Shown: positions 1 through 7,138 of the stretch, piece by piece
Numbering within the stretch: the stretch's first letter is position 1
Layout of the letters: every line of letters begins with the position of its first letter
Assembly (NCBI GenBank): GCA_012799845.1
Contig: JAAZKL010000221.1
Span: 1 to 10,761 of the forward strand
Source of the DNA: Clostridiaceae bacterium
GTDB lineage: Bacteria; Bacillota; Clostridia; Acetivibrionales; DTU013
Reading direction: 5' to 3'
DNA: 10,761 nt
The notes under the pieces: generated by a model
What the model was told of the DNA's origin: nothing
What the model saw: the letters and a program-made list of their open reading frames with translations, nothing else
Databases searched by the model: none
Position numbers and translations under genes: made by a program

Positions 1-36
1 ATCGGTGCATCCGCACTTACAGCCTAAAGACTGCGC
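1..36 (+). other. flgC: FlgC N-terminal codons interrupted by TAA at 25-27
   Basis: Reading in the flgC frame from base 1 gives I-G-A-S-A-L-T-A, stop (TAA, 25-27), R-L-R, then M at 37. Recalled FlgC proteins such as that of Bacillus subtilis have Gln at the stop position (SALTAQRVRMD). The change is a single CAA to TAA transition. Frame is kept on both sides, so this is a point nonsense change and not a frameshift. Confidence 0.85.
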
Positions 37-420
37 ATGGATATAATCTCCCAGAATATTGCCAATGCGAACACGACAAGGACAGAAGACGGGACACCAT
101 ACAGGCGGAGGGTCGCTATATTCCAGGAGAGCTCCGACGGGATACCGTTTTCACAGTATCTTTCAGAAAGCAGCAAAGCGAGATACCTTGGAAAAGGCGT
201 GAAAGTGACAAGGATAGCTGAGGACAGCAGTCCGTTCAGGAGAGTCTATGATCCGGGTCATCCTGACGCGGATGAAAACGGGTATGTGGAAATGCCCAAT
301 GTGGATATCGTGACGGAAATGGTAAACATGATATCGGCAACAAGGGCTTACGAGGCAAACGTTACCTCGATCAACACTACCAAAAACATGGCGCTGAAGG
401 CGCTTGAGATCGGAAGATGA
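37..420 (+). CDS. flgC: FlgC, proximal rod protein (5' end lost to an in-frame stop and the window edge)
   Basis: FlgC forms part of the proximal rod that joins the MS ring to the hook and is exported through the flagellar type III apparatus. The readable part begins MDIISQNIANANTTR, the conserved N-terminal rod/hook motif. It ends with the C-terminal motif RAYEANVTSINTTKNMALKALEIG, cited here as two pieces: RAYEANV and MALKALEIG. Both are hallmarks of FlgC. The same frame continues upstream as IGASALTA, then TAA at 25-27, then RLR, then this Met. In FlgC that stretch normally reads SALTAQRLRMD or similar, so the family Met lies further upstream, outside the window, and ATG 37 is an internal residue. 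I see no Shine-Dalgarno before ATG 37, so it is probably not a natural start. The gene is a nonsense mutant, or the base at 25 is a sequence error. Next gene is fliE, about 110 nt on. Confidence 0.9.
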   Translation: MDIISQNIANANTTRTEDGTPYRRRVAIFQESSDGIPFSQYLSESSKARYLGKGVKVTRIAEDSSPFRRVYDPGHPDADENGYVEMPNVDIVTEMVNMISATRAYEANVTSINTTKNMALKALEIGR

Positions 421-513
421 TGGACGGCAGATGACAGAAGACAGTTGACAGATGGCAGCAACAAACTGACGACCGGCGGGCGGCAGATACAGTCAAAATT
501 GGTACGAGCAGAT

Positions 514-525
514 AAAGGGCGGTGA
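514..525 (+). promoter_or_regulatory. Ribosome binding site of fliE
   Basis: The sequence aaagggcggtga resembles the anti-16S complement AGGAGGTGA. Its end lies 5 nt before ATG 531. The upstream in-frame GTG at 522 sits inside this site, so ATG 531 is the better start. Confidence 0.6.
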
Positions 526-530
526 AAAAC

Positions 531-839
531 ATGGCGTTGGGAAAGCTGGGGACTGTAGATTCCCTTGCACCATCCCGTTCCATATTTGAGACCGGGGAAA
601 AAAGCAAAGCCGTAAGTACCATACCGTTTTCAGAGTATTTCAGGGAAGCCCTGAACAGGACGAATGCCCTGCTGATGGAGGCGGACGCCCTGTCGGACGA
701 TTTTGCGGCAGGCAGGACCGACAACATCCATCAGGTCATGCTGGCTGCGGAAAAGGCCAATATTGCGCTTCAATTCACGCTGCAGATAAGAAACAAGCTG
801 CTGGATGCATACAGCGAGATAATGAGGATGCAGATATAG
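531..839 (+). CDS. fliE: FliE, MS ring-rod junction protein
   Basis: FliE is a small exported protein that attaches the rod to the MS ring and the export gate. The ORF extends to GTG 522, but ATG 531 is preferred because the Shine-Dalgarno-like site overlaps the GTG; this gives 102 residues, normal for the family. The N-terminal third is variable. The middle has the FliE signature FSEYFREAL. The C-terminal helix carries HQVMLAAEKANIALQFTLQIR, quoted here as HQVMLAAEKANIAL and LQIRNKLLDAY; the pattern of a V-M-A-E-A core, then the L-Q-IRNK-A-Y segment is diagnostic for FliE. It lies between flgC and fliF, the standard Gram-positive order. The gap to fliF is 78 nt. Family assignment is secure; the exact start is the only uncertainty. 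Confidence 0.94.
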   Translation: MALGKLGTVDSLAPSRSIFETGEKSKAVSTIPFSEYFREALNRTNALLMEADALSDDFAAGRTDNIHQVMLAAEKANIALQFTLQIRNKLLDAYSEIMRMQI

Positions 840-903
840 AGCGGATAATGGTCAGGAAGCGAATGATATCGGACATGGATGTACGAATGATGAATACTGT
901 TGC

Positions 904-913
904 AGGGTGGTGA
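904..913 (+). promoter_or_regulatory. Ribosome binding site of fliF
   Basis: The sequence agggtggtga resembles AGGAGGTGA and lies 4 nt before GTG 918. The longer reading frame from TTG 900 would place the site inside the gene, which argues for the GTG start. Confidence 0.6.
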
Positions 914-917
914 AACT

Positions 918-2495
918 GTGCCGGATTTCATAAAGAAGTACCTTGATCAGTTTAAGGAATTCTGGGGAAGCCTGGAAAAGTCCCAGAAGACCCGTTTCTA
1001 TATAACCTCCGCGATCGTGGTGATCGCTGTCAGCATCTCGATAATCATTCTCGCAAGACCGCAAAGGGTGACACTGTTCACTAGCTCCGACGTGAAACAG
1101 ATCGGAGAGATGGTCAGCATACTCAATGAAAACGGTATCTGGAACGAAGCTGCGAACAATGGCACATCCATCATCATAGACAAGAAGGACAACAACAAAG
1201 CCCAGATAGTACTGGCGCAGGCAGGCTACCCCAGGGAAGGCTTTACATTTGCGGACGCCATTTCGAGTATCGGACTGCTGACCACTCAGCAGGACAAGGA
1301 GCACATCTGGGAACACCAAAAAAAATCAGACCTGGAAGCGAAGCTTAAAATGCTGGACAACATAGATGAAGCGGCAGTCACTCTCGCAGTGCCTGAAAAG
1401 TGGATCTTCCTCAATGCCAGCAACGAACAGCCGAGACCTACCGCATATGTCATGGTAAGGCCGACGCAAAAACTGACGCAGGCCCAGGTCCAGGGAATAG
1501 TGATGCTGGTTTCAAGGAGCGTGGAGAATCTCGACCCGAAAGATGTCACCGTTGTCGACAATAACAGCAATATCCTGAATCCATCATATCCGGATGAATC
1601 GATAAACGCAGCCAACAGCCAGGAAGAACTCAGGAGAAAGAAAGAAATAGAATTCCAGCAGAAAGTGATGGATTATTTTGGCGCAGGGCAGTCCGATAAT
1701 TTCGATACATTGACCGTTGTTGCCAATGTCACGCTGGACTTCGACAAGGTAAAGTCACAGATCAAAAAAATAACCAATCCTGAAGGAATGGATGGCGGCG
1801 CCGTTATAAGCAGCAGTATAAGCGAAGAGACTGTAAAGAACGGCAGTAACGGCGGCGAACCGGGACTGGGGACGAACCCCGGAGGGACCAACGCTCCGAC
1901 ATACCAGACAGGCGACAACTCTGCGTCGGAGTATTCGAATATCCATGAAGAGATCAACTACGGTTACGATGAAATGCTGAGCGAGCATGAAAAGGCGACC
2001 GGCAAAATGATCCCGGAAGAGTCAGGTCTGGCGCTGACATTCTGGTATGGGCGAAGGGTAACTGACGATTCGCGTCTCAGCGATGAGTTCATAAATGATG
2101 TCAGGACTGCATTGAGCACTGCTACGGGGATACCTGCACGCAACATATCTGTCAACAAGTACAAGCTCGCTCCGATGGAAACAATAGAAGAGACGACAGC
2201 GGACAGGATCAGGGAACTGATAGATAACTACGGCTTCTTTGCATTGATGCTTCTGCTGATAATAGGCATGCTCATCGTCGGTATACCGCGCAGGAAGGAA
2301 AAGACGGAAGAGCATGTTGTTGTCCAGACAGCAGGCGGACCCAGGTTCGTGATCCCGGAGGAAGAACCGGTACCGGAGATCGAACTGGAAGAGAGATCGG
2401 AAATCAAAAAGCAGATAGAAAAATTCGTCAAGCAGAAGCCGGATGCGGTGGCGCAGCTATTGAGGAACTGGCTCTCCGATGAATGGGACGACTGA
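918..2495 (+). CDS. fliF: FliF, flagellar MS-ring protein
   Basis: FliF oligomerises in the cytoplasmic membrane to form the MS ring, the base on which FliG and the export gate assemble. GTG 918 gives 525 residues, a usual length; the frame stays open to TTG 900, but the Shine-Dalgarno-like site favours GTG. A basic, amphipathic N-terminus precedes membrane helix 1 (about 27-46). The first ring-building motifs follow, including QAGYPREGF and ISSIGLLTTQQDKEHIW. A Gly/Asn/Ser-rich linker near residues 305-340 matches the variable loop of the family. The second membrane helix is at about 440-459, followed by basic GIPRRKEK. The C-terminus ends IEKFVKQKPDAVAQLLRNWL, the cytoplasmic FliG-binding segment, then acidic SDEWDD. 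fliG follows 89 nt downstream, so the two partners are adjacent. No disruption is seen. Confidence 0.96.
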   Translation: MPDFIKKYLDQFKEFWGSLEKSQKTRFYITSAIVVIAVSISIIILARPQRVTLFTSSDVKQIGEMVSILNENGIWNEAANNGTSIIIDKKDNNKAQIVLAQAGYPREGFTFADAISSIGLLTTQQDKEHIWEHQKKSDLEAKLKMLDNIDEAAVTLAVPEKWIFLNASNEQPRPTAYVMVRPTQKLTQAQVQGIVMLVSRSVENLDPKDVTVVDNNSNILNPSYPDESINAANSQEELRRKKEIEFQQKVMDYFGAGQSDNFDTLTVVANVTLDFDKVKSQIKKITNPEGMDGGAVISSSISEETVKNGSNGGEPGLGTNPGGTNAPTYQTGDNSASEYSNIHEEINYGYDEMLSEHEKATGKMIPEESGLALTFWYGRRVTDDSRLSDEFINDVRTALSTATGIPARNISVNKYKLAPMETIEETTADRIRELIDNYGFFALMLLLIIGMLIVGIPRRKEKTEEHVVVQTAGGPRFVIPEEEPVPEIELEERSEIKKQIEKFVKQKPDAVAQLLRNWLSDEWDD

Positions 2496-2519
2496 CAGAA
2501 CAGAAATCGGCTGTCTGAA

Positions 2520-2535
2520 ACAATATGATTATTGT
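2520..2535. repeat. AT-rich palindrome in the fliF-fliG gap
   Basis: ACAATA-TGAT-TATTGT is a perfect 6-bp inverted repeat around a 4-nt centre. It sits in the most AT-rich part of the window (about 2518-2556). A partial echo (atgattattgtaa at 2525-2537, atgataattatta at 2541-2553) follows at a 16-nt offset. It could be an operator or a weak RNA hairpin. There is no T-tract right after it, so I do not call a terminator. Confidence 0.4.
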
Positions 2536-2584
2536 AAAGCATGATAATTATTACAGACGATTGTGATCTGAGGGGTTATTCGAA

Positions 2585-3607
2585 ATGGCAAGAATGTCCG
2601 GGTTAAAAACTGAAAGAAGTGGTCGGGAGAAGGCGGCTATGCTTCTTATATCACTTGGCCCTGAAAGATCGGCCGAGATTTTCAAGCATCTTAAGGAAGA
2701 AGAGATAGAACAGCTGACTCTCGAGATAGCCAATATCAGGACCGTAACTCCCGAAGAGAAAGAGAAAGTCATGGAGGAGTTTTACCAGATCTGCCTTGCC
2801 CAGGAGTACATTGCCGAGGGCGGTATCAGCTATGCAAAGGAAATCCTCGAGAAGGCGCTGGGAACGCAAAAAGCCCTTGACGTTATCAACAAGCTGACAG
2901 TCTCACTGCAGGTAAGGCCGTTCGAATTCGTCAGGAAAGCCGATCCTGCCCAGCTTTTGAACTTCATCCAGAAAGAGCACCCGCAGACTATAGCGCTGAT
3001 ACTTGCATACCTGAAACCGCAGCAGGCTGCAGTTGTACTTGCGGCACTGCCGCAGGACAAGCAGGCTGATGTTGCGAGGCGCATTGCGGTAATGGACAGG
3101 ACTTCGCCTGAAATAATAAAGGAAGTCGAAAGGATACTGGAAAAGAACCTTTCGTCGCTCGTCACGGAAGATTTCACAGCCGCGGGAGGCCTCCAGGCGA
3201 TCGTCAACATACTCAACACAGTCGACAGGGGTACGGAAAAGTACATCATGGAAACGCTGGAAATCGAAGATACGGACCTTGCTGAAGAGATCAGGAAAAG
3301 GATGTTCGTATTCGAAGATATCCTTACGCTGGACAACCGTTCGATACAGAGGTTCCTGCGCGATGTGGACAACAACCTGCTGGCTGTTGCACTGAAGGGA
3401 GCCACAGAGGAAGTACAGAAGGTAATCTATTCGAATATGTCGAAGAGGCTTGCTGAAATGATCAGAGAGGACATCGAGTACATGGGACCTGTCAGGCTCA
3501 AGGATGTTGAAGAGGCTCAGCAGAAGATAGTGAATATCATCAGGAAGCTTGAGGATGCCGGCGAGATCATCATTTCCAGGGGCGGAGGAGATGAAATAAT
3601 TGTATAA
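2585..3607 (+). CDS. fliG: FliG, flagellar motor switch protein
   Basis: FliG is the rotor protein that binds FliF, FliM and the stator and so generates torque. The 340-residue length is typical. ATG 2585 has AGGGG at 2571-2575, spacing 9. The N-terminal domain starts with the conserved KAAMLLISLGPE segment. The middle domain has the EHPQT motif at residues 131-135 and LKPQQAAVVL just after it. A Gly-Gly linker (AAGGLQ) separates the middle and C-terminal domains. By an ungapped +7 offset from Escherichia coli FliG, the torque-helix charges map to K271, R288, E295, D296 and R304, so the set is conserved, with Glu for Asp at one position. The 3' end overlaps fliH by 8 nt, which suggests translational coupling. 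All expected features of a working FliG are present. Confidence 0.97.
   Translation: MARMSGLKTERSGREKAAMLLISLGPERSAEIFKHLKEEEIEQLTLEIANIRTVTPEEKEKVMEEFYQICLAQEYIAEGGISYAKEILEKALGTQKALDVINKLTVSLQVRPFEFVRKADPAQLLNFIQKEHPQTIALILAYLKPQQAAVVLAALPQDKQADVARRIAVMDRTSPEIIKEVERILEKNLSSLVTEDFTAAGGLQAIVNILNTVDRGTEKYIMETLEIEDTDLAEEIRKRMFVFEDILTLDNRSIQRFLRDVDNNLLAVALKGATEEVQKVIYSNMSKRLAEMIREDIEYMGPVRLKDVEEAQQKIVNIIRKLEDAGEIIISRGGGDEIIV
3584..3590 (+). promoter_or_regulatory. Ribosome binding site of fliH
   Basis: GGAGGAG inside the end of fliG lies 9 nt before TTG 3600. The nearby ATG at 3591 is in the same frame but meets TAA two codons later, so TTG 3600 is the only sensible start. Confidence 0.65.
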
Positions 3608-4349
3608 AAAGTTGTTCAAAAACAACCAGGTAACGTACGGCAGGCCTTACCAGGTCAAACTGCCCGATAATTTCCTGAAGTTCACCGACGAATCCGACGG
3701 AAAAACAGACGGCGACGAAGCATTAACTGAAGCAAGCCCCGAAGAACTGCTGAGGAGAGCGGAAAAGAAATCCGAAGCGATCATAGCCGAAGCGAAGGCG
3801 GAAGCCCAAAGTATCATAGATCAAGCCAGGGCAAGGGCAGAGGAGGAAGCCGGAGCCATCACCGAGGAGGCATGGCAGAGAGGCTATGTCGAAGGGATGG
3901 AGTCCGCGGCGATGCAGAACAGGGCTTTGCTGGAGGAAGCGGAAAAGATAAAGCAAAATGCGGCCGAGGAATATGAGAAGATCCTGGCAGGCATGGAAGC
4001 AGACATACTGGAGCTTGCAGTCAGGATAGCCCGCAAGGCTGTTGCCGGCGAACTGAAAACGAACAGGGATGTGATACTTCAGCTGGTGAGCAGCGCGCTG
4101 GCGGAATGCTCTGAAAAAAAAGGTGCTGTCATCAGGGTATCTCCGGAGGATTATGAATACCTTGATGAAAATATGGAAAGGCTCGCACAGCTCTCGGAAG
4201 GAGCTGATGAGCTTGATATAAGGCCGGACAGTTCAATGAAGCCGGGCGGCTGCACTGTTGAGACTCCGCTGGGCAGCATAGACGCGGGAGCGGAAACACG
4301 CCTTGAAAAGATCGAAGAGGCGCTGAAAGAAGAATATGAAGGCAGATAG
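3600..4349 (+). CDS. fliH: FliH, flagellar export ATPase regulator/stator
   Basis: FliH dimers bind FliI, hold it near the export gate and restrain its ATPase activity. The start is TTG 3600, overlapping the end of fliG. The protein is 249 residues. The N-terminus MYKKLFKNNQVTYGRPY resembles that of clostridial FliH. About 45-125 is a Glu/Ala/Lys-rich helix with coiled-coil character (EELLRRAEKKSEAIIAEAK). It is followed by the FliH/YscL-type C-terminal domain, with LAVRIARKAVAGEL and, near the end, KPGGCTVETPLGSIDAG and RLEKIEEAL. That last pattern is the clearest family mark. It sits directly before fliI, its binding partner, with 21 nt between them. The rare TTG start could lower its output relative to fliG; this is inference. 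Confidence 0.93.
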   Translation: MYKKLFKNNQVTYGRPYQVKLPDNFLKFTDESDGKTDGDEALTEASPEELLRRAEKKSEAIIAEAKAEAQSIIDQARARAEEEAGAITEEAWQRGYVEGMESAAMQNRALLEEAEKIKQNAAEEYEKILAGMEADILELAVRIARKAVAGELKTNRDVILQLVSSALAECSEKKGAVIRVSPEDYEYLDENMERLAQLSEGADELDIRPDSSMKPGGCTVETPLGSIDAGAETRLEKIEEALKEEYEGR

Positions 4350-4370
4350 CCCCTGGGAGGTCCCGGCAAA

Positions 4371-5681
4371 GTGCAGATAAACCTTCAGAAATATCACGAT
4401 TTGCTGGAAAAATCGAGTTTCGTCAAATACTTAGGCAGAGTATCCAAGGTCGTAGGACTTACCATCGAGTCGGACGGGCCTGAGGTCGATATAGGCAGGC
4501 TTTGCAAATTATATGCATCAAGAGGGAAAAGGATAATCCAGACGGAAGTGGTTGGATTCAGAGACAGCAAAGTGCTGCTGATGCCTCTTGGCGACATGTC
4601 CGGAGTAGGTCCGGGCAATCTTGTGGTCGCTTCCGATACAACGCTCAGGGCCGGCGTAGGCAAAGATCTGACTGGTCGTGTCCTTGATGGTCTTGGCTAT
4701 CCCATCGATGACAAGGGTCCTTTCAGACCCGAAAAGTATTACCCGGTGGACAATGATCCGCCGCATCCCCTGTACAGGAAAAGGATAACCGATCCTCTGC
4801 CCCTTGGTGTCAAAGCGATAGACGGCCTTCTGACAGTCGGGAAAGGCCAGCGCATAGGTATTTTTGCCGGCAGCGGCGTGGGAAAGAGCACGCTCATGGG
4901 TATGATAGCAAGGAACACCAAGGCCGATGTTAACGTGATCGCACTGATAGGAGAACGCGGCAGGGAGGTCAGGGAATTCATAGAAAAGGACCTGGGAGAG
5001 GAAGGCCTTTCCAGGTCTGTCGTAGTTGTCGCCACATCTGACCAGCCTGCTCTTGTAAGGCTCAAAGGCGCTTTCATAGCCACCGCCGTCGCCGAATATT
5101 TCAGAGACCTTGGCAAAGATGTGCTGCTGATGATGGATTCGCTGACCCGTTTTGCGATGGCACAGAGGGAGATAGGGCTCGCCACCGGGGAGCCGCCGGT
5201 GTCCAGGGGATATACGCCGTCTGTCTATGGCATAATGCCAAGGCTCCTCGAAAGAGCCGGAAACTCTGAAAAAGGATCCATCACAGGCCTTTACACGGTC
5301 CTGGTGGATGGAGACGACCTGACGGAGCCTGTTACGGATACAGCAAGGAGCATACTCGACGGCCATATAGTGCTTTCAAGGTTGCTTGCCAACAGGAACC
5401 AGTACCCGGCCATCGATGTACTGGCAAGCGTAAGCCGAGTCATGCCAGACATAGTAACGGACGAACACAAGGCAGCCGCCGCCGAGGTCAAAAAAGCGCT
5501 TGCTGTATACAGGGACGCCGAGGACCTGATAAATATCGGTGCATATGTGAACGGAAGCAATGAAAAGATAGATCACGCGATAAGCCTCATCGACAGGATA
5601 CTTGGCTTTGTCCAGCAGTCGACGGGGGACCGTTTCGATTATGATGAGGTATTGAGCCTGCTTTACGGCATCCTGCAATGA
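4371..5681 (+). CDS. fliI: FliI, flagellar type III export ATPase
   Basis: FliI is the ATPase of the flagellar export apparatus, related to the beta subunit of F1-ATPase, and forms a hexamer with FliH and FliJ. GTG 4371 is the start, with GGGAGGT at 4355-4361, spacing 9. The 436-residue length is normal. Walker A is AGSGVGKST at residues 166-174 with catalytic-site Lys172. Walker B is VLLMMDS with Asp256. Other family marks are GERGREVREFIE, the catalytic-Glu region of the F1-type fold, then DSLTRFAMAQREIG and GEPPVSRGYTPSVY. Near the C-terminus LDGHIVLSRLLA and YPAIDVLASVSRVM are conserved. It lies between fliH and fliJ, so the whole cytosolic export ATPase complex is encoded together. Nothing is missing. 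Confidence 0.97.
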   Translation: MQINLQKYHDLLEKSSFVKYLGRVSKVVGLTIESDGPEVDIGRLCKLYASRGKRIIQTEVVGFRDSKVLLMPLGDMSGVGPGNLVVASDTTLRAGVGKDLTGRVLDGLGYPIDDKGPFRPEKYYPVDNDPPHPLYRKRITDPLPLGVKAIDGLLTVGKGQRIGIFAGSGVGKSTLMGMIARNTKADVNVIALIGERGREVREFIEKDLGEEGLSRSVVVVATSDQPALVRLKGAFIATAVAEYFRDLGKDVLLMMDSLTRFAMAQREIGLATGEPPVSRGYTPSVYGIMPRLLERAGNSEKGSITGLYTVLVDGDDLTEPVTDTARSILDGHIVLSRLLANRNQYPAIDVLASVSRVMPDIVTDEHKAAAAEVKKALAVYRDAEDLINIGAYVNGSNEKIDHAISLIDRILGFVQQSTGDRFDYDEVLSLLYGILQ

Positions 5682-5684
5682 GAA

Positions 5685-5719
5685 TGACGGCATCATGCTG
5701 TAATAATGTCAGCACGTCA
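5685..5719 (+). repeat. Imperfect stem-loop just after fliI
   Basis: TGACG (5685-5689) pairs with CGTCA (5715-5719), and TGCTG (5696-5700) pairs with CAGCA (5710-5714). The 3' arms are contiguous, while the 5' arms are separated by gcatca, which would bulge. The loop is taataatgt. TCATGC also recurs at 5693, 5717 and 5737, each followed at a short distance by an AATAAT or AATGAT element. No T-tract follows, so it does not look like an intrinsic terminator. Folding is predicted by eye only. Confidence 0.4.
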
Positions 5720-5748
5720 TGCTAATAATCTCTGAGTCATGCCGCCAA

Positions 5749-5766
5749 TGATTCCTGAAGGGATCA
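5749..5766 (+). repeat. Short hairpin with TGAA loop in the fliI-fliJ gap
   Basis: TGATTCC (5749-5755) pairs with GGGATCA (5760-5766), giving 7 bp with one G-T wobble, closed by a TGAA tetraloop. Non-T-rich sequence follows. In mRNA this could be a stability or processing element between fliI and fliJ. Confidence 0.4.
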
Positions 5767-5852
5767 GAAGCTGAATCCAGGCAGATAGACGCAGGACGGA
5801 CCATTGGCAAGAAGATTATGACACATCTAAAATCAGTCTCCAGGAGAGTATA

Positions 5853-6302
5853 ATGGCGAAGTTCATTTTCAAGCTCCAGTCTGTCCTGAATCTTAGGAAA
5901 CAGAAGGAAGACAGCATAAAAAACGAACTCGCAAACGCGACAAGAAAGCTGGAAGCCGAAAAGCGCAAGCTGTCGGAGCTTGAAACCATGCTTGAAGACA
6001 CTGTCAGAGAGTTCAACGAAAAGACTAAAAAGACCACTGTCCATGAACTGATAGAATTCAACGAATACCTCTCGTTGCTCAATTCCAGGATCAAGACGCA
6101 AAAAGAAAATGTTAACAATGCCGCGCAATATGTCGATAAAGTAAGAGAAGAGCTTGTAAAGGCTGTAAAAGAAAGGAAGATACTCGAAAAGCTCAGGGAA
6201 AGGCAGTTCGAGGAATTTCTTCTGGAGCAGAAGAAGCTCGAGCAGAAAACAAATGATGAAATCGTAAGCTACAATTATAACGAAAACGGTTCAGGAGATT
6301 AA
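5853..6302 (+). CDS. fliJ: FliJ, flagellar export chaperone/ATPase stalk
   Basis: FliJ is a small coiled-coil protein that sits in the FliI hexamer and links it to FlhA, resembling the gamma subunit of F1. The protein is 149 residues. ATG 5853 has AGGAG at 5842-5846, spacing 6. It opens MAKFIFKLQSVLNLRKQKED, the typical FliJ N-terminus (F-x-L-x-x-V-L-x-x-R). Nearly all of it is Lys/Glu/Leu-rich and should form two long antiparallel helices. Position after fliI and before the ylxF-like gene supports the call, because sequence identity is usually low in this family. The last codons hold the Shine-Dalgarno AGGAG (6293-6297) of the next gene, whose ATG lies 2 nt after the stop, so the pair should be translationally coupled. 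Confidence 0.92.
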   Translation: MAKFIFKLQSVLNLRKQKEDSIKNELANATRKLEAEKRKLSELETMLEDTVREFNEKTKKTTVHELIEFNEYLSLLNSRIKTQKENVNNAAQYVDKVREELVKAVKERKILEKLRERQFEEFLLEQKKLEQKTNDEIVSYNYNENGSGD

Positions 6303-6304
6303 GT

Positions 6305-7108
6305 ATGTCAGCAAAACCGGATGATAGCGCACGGAAGAAAGATGGTTCTAAAAAGAAGAGCAAATTCTTTACCGTATTTATGGTCATTTTGGATATAGTC
6401 ATCATCATCGCAGCATTTTTTGCTGTTTTCTATTTTATTTTCTACAACAACATAGGCGGTGTGACGGAAAAGTACTATTCCACTGTTAAGGGGATACCTC
6501 TGCTCAACCTGGCGCTGCCTGAGCCGCCCGATCCGCTGAACCCGAAGTACATGACCCAGGCGGAGATCCGCGAAAAGTATATAGAGTTCAAAAAAGAAAA
6601 CGAGGAACTGAAGAAGCAGTTGGAGCAGTCAAATGCGAAAGCCGCCGAATTGAGCTACTACAAGGATAACTATGACAAGCTCACACAGGACGCAGGCGCA
6701 AAGCTTGAGGACCTGGACCAGCGCGAGGCGGCAGTCATCGAAAAGGAGAAGCAACTGGAAGAACTTCAGAAAAAAGTGGAGGAGATGGTCGCCAACGGTG
6801 ACAGGGAAGGGTTCAGAGAGTATTTCGAATCCATAGACCCGGAAAACGCAGCGGCTATATATGAAGCTATCCTGGAAAAGCAGCAGATCGACGAAAATGT
6901 GAAGAAGTTCGCCCAGGTATACGCAGAAATGGACGAAGACTCGGCGGCGGCTGTATTTGAGCAGTTGGGCACATCCAAACTTGACATGATAGCCGAAACC
7001 CTTAAGGCAATGAACAGAAAGGACGCATCAGAGATAATCCAGTCAATGTCCCCCGATTTTGCAGCGAGAGTCACTGAAAAACTCAATGAGTTGTACAGGG
7101 GGAATTGA
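6305..7108 (+). CDS. ylxF: YlxF/MotE-like membrane-anchored flagellar protein
   Basis: The gene occupies the place of ylxF in Bacillus subtilis, between fliJ and fliK, and matches that family in layout. It has a Lys-rich cytoplasmic N-terminus (1-20) and one strong membrane helix at about 21-47 that contains a buried Asp30. Next is a Pro-rich stretch (PEPPDPLNPKY), then a long coiled coil (about 85-162). The C-terminal helical part (about 166-267) has repeats of the type IDPENAAAIYEAI, MDEDSAAAVFEQL and MNRKDASEIIQSM. These repeats resemble the MgtE N-terminal/FliG-like superhelix found in MotE (a MotC chaperone in Rhizobiales). So the C-terminal part should face outside if the N-terminus is inside. 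Function in Firmicutes is not settled. A role in stator or MS-ring assembly is inference. Confidence 0.8.
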   Translation: MSAKPDDSARKKDGSKKKSKFFTVFMVILDIVIIIAAFFAVFYFIFYNNIGGVTEKYYSTVKGIPLLNLALPEPPDPLNPKYMTQAEIREKYIEFKKENEELKKQLEQSNAKAAELSYYKDNYDKLTQDAGAKLEDLDQREAAVIEKEKQLEELQKKVEEMVANGDREGFREYFESIDPENAAAIYEAILEKQQIDENVKKFAQVYAEMDEDSAAAVFEQLGTSKLDMIAETLKAMNRKDASEIIQSMSPDFAARVTEKLNELYRGN

Positions 7109-7124
7109 TACATAGATTTCGCGA

Positions 7125-7134
7125 AGGGAGGTGA
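7125..7134 (+). promoter_or_regulatory. Strong ribosome binding site of fliK
   Basis: AGGGAGGTGA is a near-perfect Shine-Dalgarno, its AGG core ending 7 nt before TTG 7139. It decides the TTG start over the next in-frame ATG (7157). Confidence 0.75.
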
Positions 7135-7138
7135 GAAG

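Noticed and set aside
25..27. TAA in flgC as evidence of a recoded stop codon (TAA read as Gln)
   Set aside because: fliG, fliJ and the gene ending at 10111 terminate with TAA at the expected family C-termini, and no other gene in the window has an internal TAA. A different genetic code is not supported.
445..450. Perfect TTGACA in the flgC-fliE gap as a promoter -35
   Set aside because: No -10-like hexamer occurs 16-18 nt downstream, and the surrounding sequence is GC-rich.
425..488. CGGCAGAT repeated at 425 and 481, with similar GGCAGATA words at 4341 and about 5780
   Set aside because: The words are only 8 nt long, unevenly spaced and in differing contexts. This is compatible with chance in purine-rich sequence.
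377..727. Minus-strand frame across the flgC-fliE gap
   Set aside because: It covers both a gap and the fliE coding sequence on the other strand. No family is recognised and the low-complexity Ser/Leu content is typical of antisense frames.
2903..3625. Long open frame on the minus strand opposite fliG (240 codons)
   Set aside because: Its composition follows from the opposite strand of fliG; no domain is recognisable. Treated as a shadow.
4518..5366. Long open frame on the minus strand opposite fliI (282 codons)
   Set aside because: It is a shadow of the strongly conserved fliI frame, has no recognisable domain and no plausible start signals.
5685..5766. Intergenic stem-loops as intrinsic terminators
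   Set aside because: None of the hairpins after fliI, nor those at 10112-10162, is followed by a T-tract, and the operon clearly continues downstream.
5849..5854. TATAAT overlapping the fliJ start codon as a promoter -10
   Set aside because: It overlaps the ATG itself and has no -35 match at the right distance, so it is a coincidence of the start region.
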